Assembly: GCA_027490155.1 (NCBI GenBank)
Contig: JAIXYP010000069.1
Location: 124,001-188,000 of the forward strand
From: Cytophagaceae bacterium
GTDB lineage: Bacteria > Bacteroidota > Bacteroidia > Cytophagales > Flexibacteraceae
DNA length: 64,000 nucleotides
Direction: 5' to 3'
The notes beneath the pieces are model-generated. The model saw nothing but the letters and a program-made list of their open reading frames with translations. It did not search any database and was not told the DNA's origin. Made by a program: the position numbers and the translations under genes. Within the stretch, counting starts at the first letter, position 1. Each line of letters begins with the position of its first letter. Positions 37,801-46,306 of the stretch are shown here, one piece after another.

Positions 37801-40800
37801 CGGCAGCTGGGAGCACTGTGCGTTACTTCAGGTCTGGTGACCAAAACATGGTCTCGACGGTTTACGATAGGCTTGAGGTCACCAATGGCGGTAATAAAAA
37901 TTTTACCAATGCGCCCAACGCCGCTGCAACCCAAGTGCTTACTAGCCTCATTACCCTCAATACCATCACTGTCCGGGCAACAGCCACTGGTTGCGATAGT
38001 TTGATCTTAGGAAGCAGAACTTTGGCCAACACCGCTAACATCAACAACGCCGCTGGTACAGTGTCGTTAGTCAACACAAAAAGGATGCATTTGGTTGTCC
38101 GCTCTAGCGGCAACTTCATGACTGGTAACGGTAGCTTCACCACTGGTCATATCTGGATCAGAACAACTGGTGCGGTACCACTTGCCTCAACCCTTAGCAT
38201 CAGCTACACACTTCAGGGTGATTTCCGCCATATCAGTAACAACAACTTTACGCAGAGCACCAACAATACAACAACGGCGAACCCTGGCGGTGGATTCTTG
38301 ATCTCGGGTACTAGCACTGGTGTGACTACCTTCGGTAACCTCCGGATCAGGTCATCTAATACTGTTTATACACTCGAGCGTGACATCACTGTCACTGGCA
38401 ACAGTGGCGGTAGTAACAATAACGCTGGGGATTGTGCTTTTGGGGTCGAAAACACCCCCAGCACCGGCTTTATCTTCAATGGCCGGACAGTGAACTTTGC
38501 TGGCCGTGATGCGAGTTCTGTCGTGATCAGCAACAATGCCAACTCGTTCAACCAATCAGCCGTTGGCAGTTTGTTCCGCATTGTGCAGCCCACCAACAAC
38601 TGGACCTGCGACATCCGTGGCACGTTGACCTCTATGCCTTTGGCCAAAGTGCAGGTCCTGACAGGCAATACCCGATTTATCCTGCCAACGACATTGGATG
38701 GTCCTTTCCTAGCTACAGATACTGTTGAGTTTAATGGTGCCCATACCATAACACATGCACCAAGCCCAGCAAATACATTTAACTATCAAGGTTCGGGCGG
38801 ACTCATCACCTGGTCTGGTACTGTCGTCGTTAACAGCGGTGCAAGGCTCAATTCGGATCTTAATGTTACGTTCAACGGTACAACCCTCACAAACAACAGC
38901 ACAGGTTTGGCTGGCATCTCGATCGATTTGCAGGGTCGCAACTTTATGATGGACCGCACAGGAAACGAAGGTGTAGGTAACCAAACCATCGTGAGTGCTG
39001 CTAGCAACGGTGATATGGTTTTCAACAACTTCACCATTGACGGGATCGGCACCCGGACGTTACCAGCCTCCGAGATTATTGTCCTGAACCGTGCCTTGTT
39101 TGGCCCAGGCCCAGCACCAGTTGTACCTACAGGCACAACAGGGGTCCTCCGTGTTGGTAGTGAACTAGTAGCCAATACAGCATACCTCGAGACATCAGGT
39201 GGCCAGCTAAACTTCAGCAGTGGTGCCAACTTCCTGACAGTTGTTTTACATGGCAGCGACAATCCGGTCCGGAACTATGAGTATGATCCTGCCAATATTG
39301 TTTTTGGGAAATTGGAAGTCAACACCACTGGTGCTACGCCTCCAACATTGGCCTTGTCCAGCAACTTTTCCGTAGCGCGTGAGTTTGCCCAGACCAGTGC
39401 CAATGATTTTTTGCCTGCCGCCAACCAAGTAATCAGAATGGGTGTCTTGGGGCAATCAGCTACCATTACAGGTGTTAGTGCTGGTCAAACAACCTTCGGT
39501 GTCTTGCAGGCAGGTGATGCCGTCGCCAATAGCAATATCAGCCTTGGTCGCCCAGTTACAGTTCGGGACTCGATCTTACTCAATTTCTCAGCCTCAGGTG
39601 GCTATCTAGCGATTAACACCAAAAAACTGACTTTGGCGGGCGTTTATCGTGCTATCGCCAACCCCATCCTTCGTGGTGATGCAAATGGTGCCCCTTCTAC
39701 GTCTGCCCTTGAGCTCATTGGTAGTGCCAACGTGATTGGTGCTTTAACTTTTGACCCAGCCAACAACAACCTCGACGAGCTAGTCTATAACAAAACCGGC
39801 CAAAATTATGCACTAGGTGCCCCAATCGGCATTGTCGGTAGTGTCAATAGTTCCTTAAGGTTGATGGCCGGTACCCTTAACAACGGTACACATAATATTA
39901 GTTTTGATGCGGCCAACAGCAAAGTCTTGATGGAAGGTGGTACAACTTCGAATTCGCCTGACTACGCAGCTGTCAATAGCATTGACTTTGAGATCAAAAC
40001 GCCGATCAACCTATCTACCACACCTCTACCATCGGTGGCAAGTGGTGCCCTGCGTAAACTCTCGATAGCAGCAGGAGTTGGTAATATTGTTAGCCTAGGT
40101 GGTGTCAGCCGTGCTGTTAAAGGGGATTTGGTGCTAACCAGCGGTACACTTCGTGTTGATAATGCAGCCCTGACTTTGGGTGGTGTAATTGACAGGACAG
40201 GTGGTGGTAAACTAGAAACCAGTACAACCTCAACCTTAGTTCTGAACGGCACTACTAGCCAAAATCTACCAACTGACCTCTTCGTCGACGCCACCCCGAC
40301 TGTCGGCACCCTCCGGATCAGTAATACACACCCAGATGGTGTAACGATGTCTAACCAAGGGATGGTCGTCAGTACAAGCCTGAACTTTACCTCAAGTCCG
40401 GCTGCCACAACTATCCAGACGCCCCTAGACGAAACCAAGCTATTGACCCTAGCGCCAACTGCTACCCTAAGTGGTGAGGCCCCTGGTCGCTATGTTGTCG
40501 GTGCGCTAGCCGCACAGGATGTGATCCAGGCAAACCAGTCCAACAACTTTTCGGGTGTGGGTGTCACCATTGAGGGTGTTGACGCTGCTGAGGCAGCTGT
40601 AATGAACTCTATCGGTGGCTCGCTGCAAGTAATCCGTCGTTCGGGTCGTGCAGGCCATATCAGCAACGGAAATACAGGTTTTGAGGATAACAATAGCATC
40701 ATGCGTAGGTGGTCCTTTAGCGCAGTTGGAGCCCTGCCAGGGTTTGTCAACATCAAGTTCAGCTGGGTGTCGAACGACGATAATAGTTGTGGAGCTAGCT

Positions 40801-41582
40801 GCAACCTCAATAAGATGGTTGTTTATCGCAAAGCGGCTGCCGAAACCCAATGGACCCGTGTCCGCTCTGCTGGCCCTAATGCCCGTTGGCAAAATGCTGA
40901 CCTTGGTAACGGGATGCGCCAGACAGGTTGTTTTTCAGATCATTTTACGGATTATACCGTTGGCTATGGCGACTCGCCACTACCAGTGACTTGGGCATCA
41001 GTTGGTGCCAACCGCAAACCAGGCTATAGCCAAGCTGCAGGTCGCCAACAAGATGGCAAAGTCAATGTTGTTTGGGCCACTGCTACAGAGAAAAACAATA
41101 GCCACTTCGTAGTAGAGCGTAGCGAGGACAATTTGACCTTCGTCACGATCGGTAGTGTGCAGGCCGCTGGCAACACCACTCAGCTTTCTCGCTATGAGTT
41201 TCTGGATGGCAGCGCCCCAACCTCTGCGATCTATTACAGGATCAAACAAGTGGATCTGGACGGTACCGCTAGCTACTCGCCATTAGCAGTTGTTACGGCC
41301 GTTGGCAGCACAAAAGCACCCCTGACCATCTATCCGAACCCAAGCACGACTGCTGACCTAGTTAATGTCAACGGATTGGAGCTTGACGAGGCCATAAATG
41401 CACAACTTTTTGACGCTAATGGTCGCCAAATAGGTAGCTTTAGTGGGGTTTTGGCCAATGGAGCTGGTCTGCCTGCTGAGTTACGCCCAACCACTGCAGG
41501 TATTTATCAGCTTGTTATCACACCAGCTGTGCCAACTGCCGAAACTACTGCGCCGCAATCAATCCGGTGGGTGGTACGATAA
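34833..41582 (+). CDS. Giant secreted repeat-rich protein, probable T9SS cargo
   Basis: A 2249-residue exported protein. The signal peptide spans residues 1-43 (ends FLSSLSAQ). The body is rich in Thr, Asn, Gly and Ser with short alternating strands (for example LNVGGNINVDANGTI), as in beta-helix or beta-solenoid surface proteins. A W-x-x-G-x-G-x-W-x-x-x-x-N-W-S motif near residue 55 and a related DGPWSTPGTWQDGSVP motif near 790 mark two starts of similar modules. Near the C-terminus is a Bacteroidota LPVTW segment followed by a fibronectin-like stretch (VVWATATEKNNSHFVVERS). The last 90 residues (LTIYPNPS, LFDANGRQIGSF, AGIYQLVI, RWVVR) form a type A sorting domain. No catalytic motif was recognised. 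It differs from the TIG/Ig pair in body and CTD. Function unknown; surface structure or adhesion is inference. Confidence 0.87.
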   Translation: MKKYSNPLAWRSNSILCAASSKSLILSLILVLTVGFLSSLSAQTTYTWVGGGTGLWTQANNWSPVGVPDATNEIARFDGSTTTVNIKANINVWGLYLVNNANVTLQSDSTASRIFTVNDQASATDLQIPAGSSLTIRGRNFGNNDTDLQFRLVSNTTTASISGTLLVGTDDAGSMTPTGSTNLTIGIWAFNSGSVYDHNRDGGSLTYGTLCTFAAGSTFRITGIVNTAPTGLFNLGTITLGTLFIDCPNNKTTFAVQNSSPTVVNILNDLEIRNTGSRTSNYFGLNSTNSTVTWNVSGNINVGTSSIRSILSLRFGTSGGVTNLNVGGNINVDANGTIIQHVGTTTLNMGMAGGLANAAIQGTGTVNLSNGSNICHVNINNTPVGYNLTLARSITVSGNLVVNTTGSVLFNTAAAQTLRVNGVLSGTGTIDMSGGARAHILQLYGATNAIGTLVPGSGSVRYENANQEVIGNKTYFNLEISGNNTATKTTAPANSDITVTGRIRLLNGTLTCGTGKVVMGNGSTVERAERGAFTGPEFTVDNPGVSRYSLSYTTLSTVRSITVGPEWTSALSTINGVSVGVGTNNYLNLNTAKTYYGTLTLSSGFIALNAFNLTSADGANFSGGSATAHIVTNGIGSFLKEGNANADFVTTYPIGSGASYAPIQITTMNRVGTGFISLRTTAHRHLTLQKTDALARYWTLGSGGGLAVTNWAGRMNNVAGEATVSTNAVGYVATHTGTSWVVNPNSATYSANQLNIPTNTTQFMGTWSAGKSGAAGSFDLTGFEIATVDGPWSTPGTWQDGSVPTASSKVIIASNVTLDPATISMDQISIVAGGSLTASTNNITTANDFLIEGSFTDNNATGTITIGGDLIFAGTVSTGTQELNILKNLYLDQDGLSIAGTVNFRGTTSNIFGTGSATLTNINLLNGSIVNVMTSGVGSGLTMNGTIGNITGNTTGQFRMGTNGILSINSTTVNGMTGGDLNDLTNFDFSAAGSTVRYFRSGDQNMVSTVYDRLEVTNGGNKNFTNAPNAAATQVLTSLITLNTITVRATATGCDSLILGSRTLANTANINNAAGTVSLVNTKRMHLVVRSSGNFMTGNGSFTTGHIWIRTTGAVPLASTLSISYTLQGDFRHISNNNFTQSTNNTTTANPGGGFLISGTSTGVTTFGNLRIRSSNTVYTLERDITVTGNSGGSNNNAGDCAFGVENTPSTGFIFNGRTVNFAGRDASSVVISNNANSFNQSAVGSLFRIVQPTNNWTCDIRGTLTSMPLAKVQVLTGNTRFILPTTLDGPFLATDTVEFNGAHTITHAPSPANTFNYQGSGGLITWSGTVVVNSGARLNSDLNVTFNGTTLTNNSTGLAGISIDLQGRNFMMDRTGNEGVGNQTIVSAASNGDMVFNNFTIDGIGTRTLPASEIIVLNRALFGPGPAPVVPTGTTGVLRVGSELVANTAYLETSGGQLNFSSGANFLTVVLHGSDNPVRNYEYDPANIVFGKLEVNTTGATPPTLALSSNFSVAREFAQTSANDFLPAANQVIRMGVLGQSATITGVSAGQTTFGVLQAGDAVANSNISLGRPVTVRDSILLNFSASGGYLAINTKKLTLAGVYRAIANPILRGDANGAPSTSALELIGSANVIGALTFDPANNNLDELVYNKTGQNYALGAPIGIVGSVNSSLRLMAGTLNNGTHNISFDAANSKVLMEGGTTSNSPDYAAVNSIDFEIKTPINLSTTPLPSVASGALRKLSIAAGVGNIVSLGGVSRAVKGDLVLTSGTLRVDNAALTLGGVIDRTGGGKLETSTTSTLVLNGTTSQNLPTDLFVDATPTVGTLRISNTHPDGVTMSNQGMVVSTSLNFTSSPAATTIQTPLDETKLLTLAPTATLSGEAPGRYVVGALAAQDVIQANQSNNFSGVGVTIEGVDAAEAAVMNSIGGSLQVIRRSGRAGHISNGNTGFEDNNSIMRRWSFSAVGALPGFVNIKFSWVSNDDNSCGASCNLNKMVVYRKAAAETQWTRVRSAGPNARWQNADLGNGMRQTGCFSDHFTDYTVGYGDSPLPVTWASVGANRKPGYSQAAGRQQDGKVNVVWATATEKNNSHFVVERSEDNLTFVTIGSVQAAGNTTQLSRYEFLDGSAPTSAIYYRIKQVDLDGTASYSPLAVVTAVGSTKAPLTIYPNPSTTADLVNVNGLELDEAINAQLFDANGRQIGSFSGVLANGAGLPAELRPTTAGIYQLVITPAVPTAETTAPQSIRWVVR

Positions 41583-41764
41583 ACTAAATACTTGTCCCTA
41601 ACACACGATGGGACTTACTTTGCAACCGAAAGCGGTAGCCCAGAAGCAAGATCCTGCTTTTGGACTAGCGCTTTTTTTGGGTCCAGTTTGACCAGTTCTG
41701 ACAGCGATCGACCCAGACAGCACGCCAGACTTAACCGCAATAACCATCCAGATTATCAAAGCAA

Positions 41765-42245
41765 ATTGGCAAACCAGATTGACCCTCGGCACCCGGCCAT
41801 TCTGCCTTTGATGCGGTATTGCGCCTATCAGGAGCGGTGCCTGTCAGAAGTGCGGACAAAAATGGAGTTGCTAGAGGTCCCTCAGACCGAATGGGCTGCA
41901 TTGATTAGCCTATTAGAGGAGGAGAACTTCCTGAACGAGGAGCGCTTTGCCTCGGCCTACGTGCGGGGCAAACATCGGCATAATGGATGGGGTAGGGCCA
42001 AGATCAGGTTTAATCTCCGCCAGAAGGGCGTTCCAATCCACTATATCACCCACGCCTTGTTCGAAGAGTTGCCAGATAGCCTCTATCTCGAGACCCTACA
42101 ATCCAAATTAGCATCACGCCTCAGGACCTTAAAGACCAAAGATGATGTATATACCCAAAAGCAAAAGTTGGCTCACTACCTCAGCCAGCTGGGCTATGAG
42201 TCCGAGCTGGTTTGGTCGGCCATCAACGGTCTTGGGCTGAAGTGA
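41765..42245 (+). CDS. recX: Regulatory protein RecX
   Basis: RecX-family protein that binds RecA filaments and limits recombination. The core is clear: MRYCAYQERCLSEVRTKM, LEEENFLNEERFASAYVRGK, GWGRAKIRFNLRQKGV and the C-terminal KQKLAHYLSQLGYESELVWSAI, i.e. the three three-helix modules. The frame is open to a TTG at 41592 (217 residues). The extra 58 residues are low in similarity to the family, so the TTG at 41765 (159 residues, the usual size) is preferred; no in-frame ATG exists upstream of the conserved core. recA is not in the window. The gene starts close behind the giant cargo gene and converges with mraY. Confidence 0.85.
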
Positions 42246-42276
42246 AAATAATAATAGTATGTGACCTTAGGGTTTT

Positions 42277-43524
42277 CTAGCGCAACTTGAGGGTGCCTAA
42301 CGTGATGGCAGCCAGTGCTATGCCAACAATCCAGAACCGGGTCACGATCTTAGACTCATGATAGCCGAGCTTTTGGTAGTGGTGATGGAGTGGTGACATC
42401 AAGAAGATGCGACGGCCCTCGCCATACTTGCGCTTCGTGTATTTGAAGTATGACACTTGAAGCATCACACTGATGTTCTCGATCAGGAAGATGCCGCAAA
42501 GTACGGGCACAAGCAGCTCCTTGCGGAGGCTCAGGGCCAAGACTGCAATCATCCCACCAATGCTCAGGCTACCAGTATCCCCCATAAAGACCTGGGCCGG
42601 AAAACTGTTGTACCACAAGAATCCAACACAAGATCCCAAAAAGGCGGCGCAGAAAATTACCAACTCTCCCGACTTCGGGATGTACATGATGCCTAGGTAT
42701 TCCGAAAAAATCACGTTACCCGACACATAGGCCAAAACGCCGAGCGTGAATACGATGATCCCACTAGACCCTGCGGCCAGCCCATCGATGCCGTCGGTTA
42801 TGTTGGCTCCGTTGCTCACTGCCGTGATGACGAAGATTACCAACAGCACAAATCCTACCCAAGCATAATCCCCTAAGAAGCTAAAGATCGACTGGTAGTC
42901 CAGCTCGTTGTTTTTGACAAAGGGTAGCGTGGTAGTCAGGGACTTCATGTCCTGGTACTGGAAGCTAGTTGCTGCATAATTGTCGAGCTTTCGCGCAAAG
43001 TCGTCCTGCGGCGTAGCTGAGATCGAGAGTTGCTGTTTGCTATATTCTCGAATGCGGACACTGTCATTGAAATGCAAGGTCAGACCGACGATAAGGCCAA
43101 GGCCTACCTGCCCCACAACCTTGAATCGGCCATGGAGGCCCTCTTTGTTTTTGCGGAAAACTTTGATGTAGTCGTCAATAAACCCAATGATCCCTAGCCA
43201 AATCAAGGAGATCATCATCAGGATAATATATACATTGTCCAGCTGGGCAAATAGCAGGGTAGGGATCAGGACACCAGCCAAAATAATGATCCCGCCCATG
43301 GTCGGAGTGCCTTGTTTCTGCATCTGACCTGCAAGGCCAAGGTCCCGGACAGACTCACCCACCTGTAGCACCCGCAACATATTGATCACCCGCCGGCCAT
43401 AAACCGAGGTGATCAGCAGGGACATGATCAGGGCAGCTATTGCCCGGAAAGAGATGTATTTGAAAACACCAGCCCCGATAAAGTCATAATGTTTGTCGAG
43501 GTAACCGAATAGGTAGTAGAGCAT
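42277..43524 (-). CDS. mraY: Phospho-N-acetylmuramoyl-pentapeptide-transferase
   Basis: A 415-residue integral membrane enzyme that transfers phospho-MurNAc-pentapeptide to undecaprenyl phosphate, making lipid I. ATG 43524 ([10 protein letters not shown]) is chosen over an upstream ATG at 43575 because the family starts there. MraY signatures include KQGTPTMGG near the N-terminus, [18 protein letters not shown] with the catalytic Asp pair, [12 protein letters not shown], and the C-terminal [15 protein letters not shown]. The periplasmic insert after the fourth or fifth membrane helix ([12 protein letters not shown]... to ELDYQSI, about 70 residues) is typical of Bacteroidota MraY. It lies away from any mur/fts cluster, between recX and a small membrane protein gene, whereas mraY usually sits inside the dcw cluster. 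Confidence 0.96.
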   Translation of the reverse strand: MLYYLFGYLDKHYDFIGAGVFKYISFRAIAALIMSLLITSVYGRRVINMLRVLQVGESVRDLGLAGQMQKQGTPTMGGIIILAGVLIPTLLFAQLDNVYIILMMISLIWLGIIGFIDDYIKVFRKNKEGLHGRFKVVGQVGLGLIVGLTLHFNDSVRIREYSKQQLSISATPQDDFARKLDNYAATSFQYQDMKSLTTTLPFVKNNELDYQSIFSFLGDYAWVGFVLLVIFVITAVSNGANITDGIDGLAAGSSGIIVFTLGVLAYVSGNVIFSEYLGIMYIPKSGELVIFCAAFLGSCVGFLWYNSFPAQVFMGDTGSLSIGGMIAVLALSLRKELLVPVLCGIFLIENISVMLQVSYFKYTKRKYGEGRRIFLMSPLHHHYQKLGYHESKIVTRFWIVGIALAAITLGTLKLR

Positions 43525-43951
43525 ATCAGAAACGAGGCAAGTAAGGCTAGGTTGAAGCTTGAGTGGCTTCGCCAATCAAACGGAGGTGAACCCTTGATCT
43601 AGCCATTGACGAGATGGCCCTGCCTTTGGCGGCACAAAGTAAACCAATCCGTACCAGATGGTCGTTATTGAGCCTTGGTGTCAGGGTGATAATTGAGCCA
43701 GATAAGCCTATTCCTAATGTACTACAGTGAGATGATTGCCTCAGAGGACCGGTGTTGAGGCAAGGTGTACCTAAACCTGTACAAGAGCAAAACAAAAAGC
43801 CTATCATACAGGCTATGACAGGCTTTGGTCTGGTAGTATCAATATAGCTGCTCGATCGGTGTTGGGCCAAACCCTAGATATTGGCCTTAGTGGTTAGATC
43901 AGGCGGCCTTAAAGATAGGTAGCTTGTCAGACTTATCAGCCTGAAAAATAA
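43525..43951. other. Intergenic region, 427 bp, upstream of mraY
   Basis: Contains the minus-strand terminator at 43788-43826. The stretch 43525-43790 must hold the mraY promoter, but I see no clear TAnnTTTG match on the minus strand. A 107-codon minus-strand ORF (43547-43870) crosses the terminator and is not credible. Confidence 0.45.
43788..43826 (-). terminator. Rho-independent terminator of the small membrane protein gene (minus)
   Basis: On the minus strand AAAGCCTGTCATA pairs with TATGATAGGCTTT (one mismatch, 5-base loop) followed by TTGTTTTG. It lies 126 bases after the stop of the 88-residue ORF, which supports that ORF or its operon as transcribed. Confidence 0.75.
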
Positions 43952-44218
43952 TTAGTTATAAAAGAAAGGGAACCACTTTTTGCGGCGGCTTTTGGCCCCT
44001 TTGGCTCTGATTTTGCCCGAGGTGATCATCTTGCTGATTACCAATATGTACATACAGAGGATCCAGCAAGTGATCGCTACTACCAACCAGGCTGGGTGGA
44101 GGTGCATCAGCTTGTAAAAGGCGACAAAGAGGGCTAGGACTACTACCCCAAAACGTGCTAACAAGGTTATCGGCACTTCAGTTTCGGTTAAGGTGAGACG
44201 TTGACGAACTATCCACAT
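43952..44218 (-). CDS. Small two-helix membrane protein, function unknown
   Basis: An 88-residue protein. Two hydrophobic segments, about 17-39 (PITLLARFGVVVLALFVAFY) and about 43-66 (AWLVVAITCWILCMYILVIS), are separated by a short LMHLHP turn. A strongly basic tail (KIRAKGAKSRRKKWFPFF) is expected in the cytoplasm. Composition and the downstream terminator make it a likely real gene. I do not recognise the family. It follows the lysine-rich histone-like gene on the same strand with a gap of about 105 bp, so the two may be cotranscribed. Confidence 0.6.
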   Translation of the reverse strand: MWIVRQRLTLTETEVPITLLARFGVVVLALFVAFYKLMHLHPAWLVVAITCWILCMYILVISKMITSGKIRAKGAKSRRKKWFPFFYN

Positions 44219-44324
44219 GGTAATGACTGGTTGAAAGGCTGGAAAAAATAAAGGTCCTTTTCGGGGAGGTTGTGGGTTGCCAGCGACTAAGTAGTAGTAG
44301 CATCAGTTTGCGCTACTGAGGACT

Positions 44325-44708
44325 TTAGCCTTTGGCTTTGGTGGTTGTGTTTTTGCCGGCGGTTTTTTTGACAGGCGCCTTTGTGGTCTCCATAGCGGCG
44401 GCCTCCTGGGCTTTTTTGAGCTCCTTGGCTTGCGACCTAGCTTCTTTGCTCAGTTTTTTCTTTTCGGCAGCGGCTTGTTTGGCAGCAGCCTTTTTGGCTT
44501 TCTTTTGGCTAAGTTTGAGGTCATGTTTCTGACCCTTCTCTAGCTTTTCGGCCACCTTATCTAGCTTTTTGATCAGCTTTTTGGCAGCGTTCTTGGCCGA
44601 CTTGGTTACGCTTTCGCTTGCGATGGGGCTAATGCTGCCTAGGGCTTTCGTAATCTGGTCAGCTAGCTGAGCAGTGATTTGCTTTTTGGTTGGCTTTGCA
44701 GTTTCCAT
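44325..44708 (-). CDS. Lysine/alanine-rich histone H1-like protein
   Basis: A 127-residue protein of which roughly a third is Lys and a fifth Ala. Residues 1-40 (TKKQITAQLADQITKALGS) look like a short helical domain. Residues about 41-105 are a Lys/Ala/Glu-rich helix with coiled-coil character. The tail from about 108 (TTKAPVKKTAGKNTTTKAKG) is an AKP/T-type basic tail like eukaryotic H1 and bacterial Hc1/AlgP-like proteins. A DNA- or RNA-condensing role is inferred from composition only. It starts at ATG 44708 on the minus strand, upstream of a small membrane protein gene. Confidence 0.75.
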   Translation of the reverse strand: METAKPTKKQITAQLADQITKALGSISPIASESVTKSAKNAAKKLIKKLDKVAEKLEKGQKHDLKLSQKKAKKAAAKQAAAEKKKLSKEARSQAKELKKAQEAAAMETTKAPVKKTAGKNTTTKAKG

Positions 44709-44919
44709 AAATGGGATTTTGATAACGTAGGGTGCTGTTATCTAGGCACAAAGGTACTGATTATCTCCAAATTACGCTTATGTTATGGCAATGTTACGCA
44801 AAAAACTTAACATTGAACAAGTGTTTTCTTGATTTTTTTGCGCTCGTTCCGAATTTGTATTCTGACGATGGGCTTATCTCCCATTATTTATTCTGTCGAC
44901 AACTACTATCCCACAACTT

Positions 44920-45972
44920 ATGCCTACTGATTGTCGCCTTTGCCTTTATGCAGATGCTGGCGGCACCAAGACCACCTGGACTTGGTCCTGCGAACCTATC
45001 CTATGCATTCCGACTAATCCTAGCGACCTTACAAATGGGGGTATCGGTCGACATGATAACGCCTACGTAACATTAGGTATTAATCCCAATACCATGGGTC
45101 AGCAGGCAATCAGCGCAGTATTGTTGGCAGCTGAGGGAATACTGAAGCAACAACTTGCAGTCCATGGCATGGGTATGTGGTCAGCCGAAGGCTTTAACTC
45201 CGAATCTGAACCAACATGTAGGGTTATCCTGACGGAGGTCTATTATTATGGGGCCGGCTGTGGGGCTCAGGCCAATCGGGAGTTGATGGCTGGGTTGATA
45301 GAACAGGTTTATGGAGGGAAGGGTTCCCAAGAACTAATCGTACATGTAGATACTGATTTGGCCTTTGCCGGTCTTAGTCAGTGGGGGGAGGAGGCTGGTT
45401 TGGTGGCCATACTGGGCACTGGCTGTAATGTAGGGCTTTGGCAGCCAATCCCCCTTAGTTTAGCGAATGGGCAACTGGCAAAAGGACCGATTGGTAAAAT
45501 CGTTTACGCCGCACCGAGCCTTGGTTTTTGGCTTGGTGATGAAGGGGGTGGGGCATGGGTTGGTAAGCAGATCATGAGGGAATACCTCTTGGGCGAGGTA
45601 CCAAAGTCTATTGTGCCTATCTTAAGCCAGATACTTGGTCCGACCGAGACCCTGTTGCAGCGGTTTTATCAGGCAGCAAGCCCTGCTGCCATGGCAGGCG
45701 CAATCTTGTCTAGTTTAGCAACAATAGGACGGGCGGATCATCCTGAGTTGCAACCTTGGCTTGATAATTATATTAGGGCTGGGTTTGAGGCCTTTGTCAG
45801 GACCTATGTGCTACCGCTTAGTGCCATGCAGGGGTACAAAGCTGTTCGCTGTGTGGGCGGCATGGCTTGGCACTACCAAGCGCTATTGGCCGAGGTCCTG
45901 ACTCAGGCTGGGTTGCGGCTCGATCGGGTGGTACAGACTCCGACATTGTCCATTGATCAGCCCAAATACTAG
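44920..45972 (+). CDS. BadF/BadG/BcrA-type ATPase, probable N-acetylglucosamine kinase
   Basis: A 350-residue member of the ASKHA superfamily. The phosphate-1 loop is ADAGGTKTTW near the N-terminus, although normal DGGGTKT reads DAGGTKT. Adenosine/phosphate-2-like motifs are LVAILGTGCNVGL (about 165-178) and LGDEGGGAWVGKQI (about 205-218). VGGMAWHYQALLAEVL near the C-terminus is the last conserved block. This set is the pattern of GlcNAc-kinase-like members of the BadF family rather than benzoyl-CoA reductase activators, because no iron-sulfur Cys pair is present. Position between mraY and a WecA-like gene makes an amino-sugar salvage or wall-recycling role plausible. Substrate not proven. 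Confidence 0.8.
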   Translation: MPTDCRLCLYADAGGTKTTWTWSCEPILCIPTNPSDLTNGGIGRHDNAYVTLGINPNTMGQQAISAVLLAAEGILKQQLAVHGMGMWSAEGFNSESEPTCRVILTEVYYYGAGCGAQANRELMAGLIEQVYGGKGSQELIVHVDTDLAFAGLSQWGEEAGLVAILGTGCNVGLWQPIPLSLANGQLAKGPIGKIVYAAPSLGFWLGDEGGGAWVGKQIMREYLLGEVPKSIVPILSQILGPTETLLQRFYQAASPAAMAGAILSSLATIGRADHPELQPWLDNYIRAGFEAFVRTYVLPLSAMQGYKAVRCVGGMAWHYQALLAEVLTQAGLRLDRVVQTPTLSIDQPKY

Positions 45973-46306
45973 TTGCGTATGGCTTTAAACAAATCAGCTG
46001 ATCGTTAGTCTTAGGCATAAGATGCTTAGAGACCGATAGATACCCATTCGGTGTTGAGTATTGCGATAGGGGCTTATAACCTAAGGTCAACCAAGACCTT
46101 TGCTGTTTGCATTGTGGGGCCTAGGTCCAGTAGTGTTTTTGCAGGCTCTGGCCATAAACTTGGACCAACTGATCGATTTGGGAGGCCCGATTGCGATAAA
46201 AGATGGCTAGAAGGCCCTATTTTGGTGCAACGATTTTGGCGATATTGACTACTTTTGCCTAACCCAATAACTATGCGCAGCATCATATGGCGCTAACTGA
46301 GAACAA
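45973..46306. other. Intergenic region, 334 bp
   Basis: Near the right end is TACTTTTG (46250-46257), an exact TAnnTTTG match about 50 bases before the next start codon. No gene or strong hairpin is visible; short opposing ORFs here have no features. Confidence 0.5.
46221..46257 (+). promoter_or_regulatory. Candidate promoter of the WecA/MraY-like gene
   Basis: TACTTTTG (46250-46257) is an exact -7 match. The best -33-like TTTG (46221-46224) is 25 bases upstream of it, slightly too far. The leader would be about 45 bases. Confidence 0.4.

Noticed and set aside
38786-39262. 158-codon minus-strand ORF within giant gene 3
   Set aside because: Antisense to a strongly supported gene in the same frame class as other shadows; no domain or start signal.
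43547-43870. 107-codon minus-strand ORF upstream of mraY
   Set aside because: Overlaps both the mraY start and a strong minus-strand terminator; no recognisable features.
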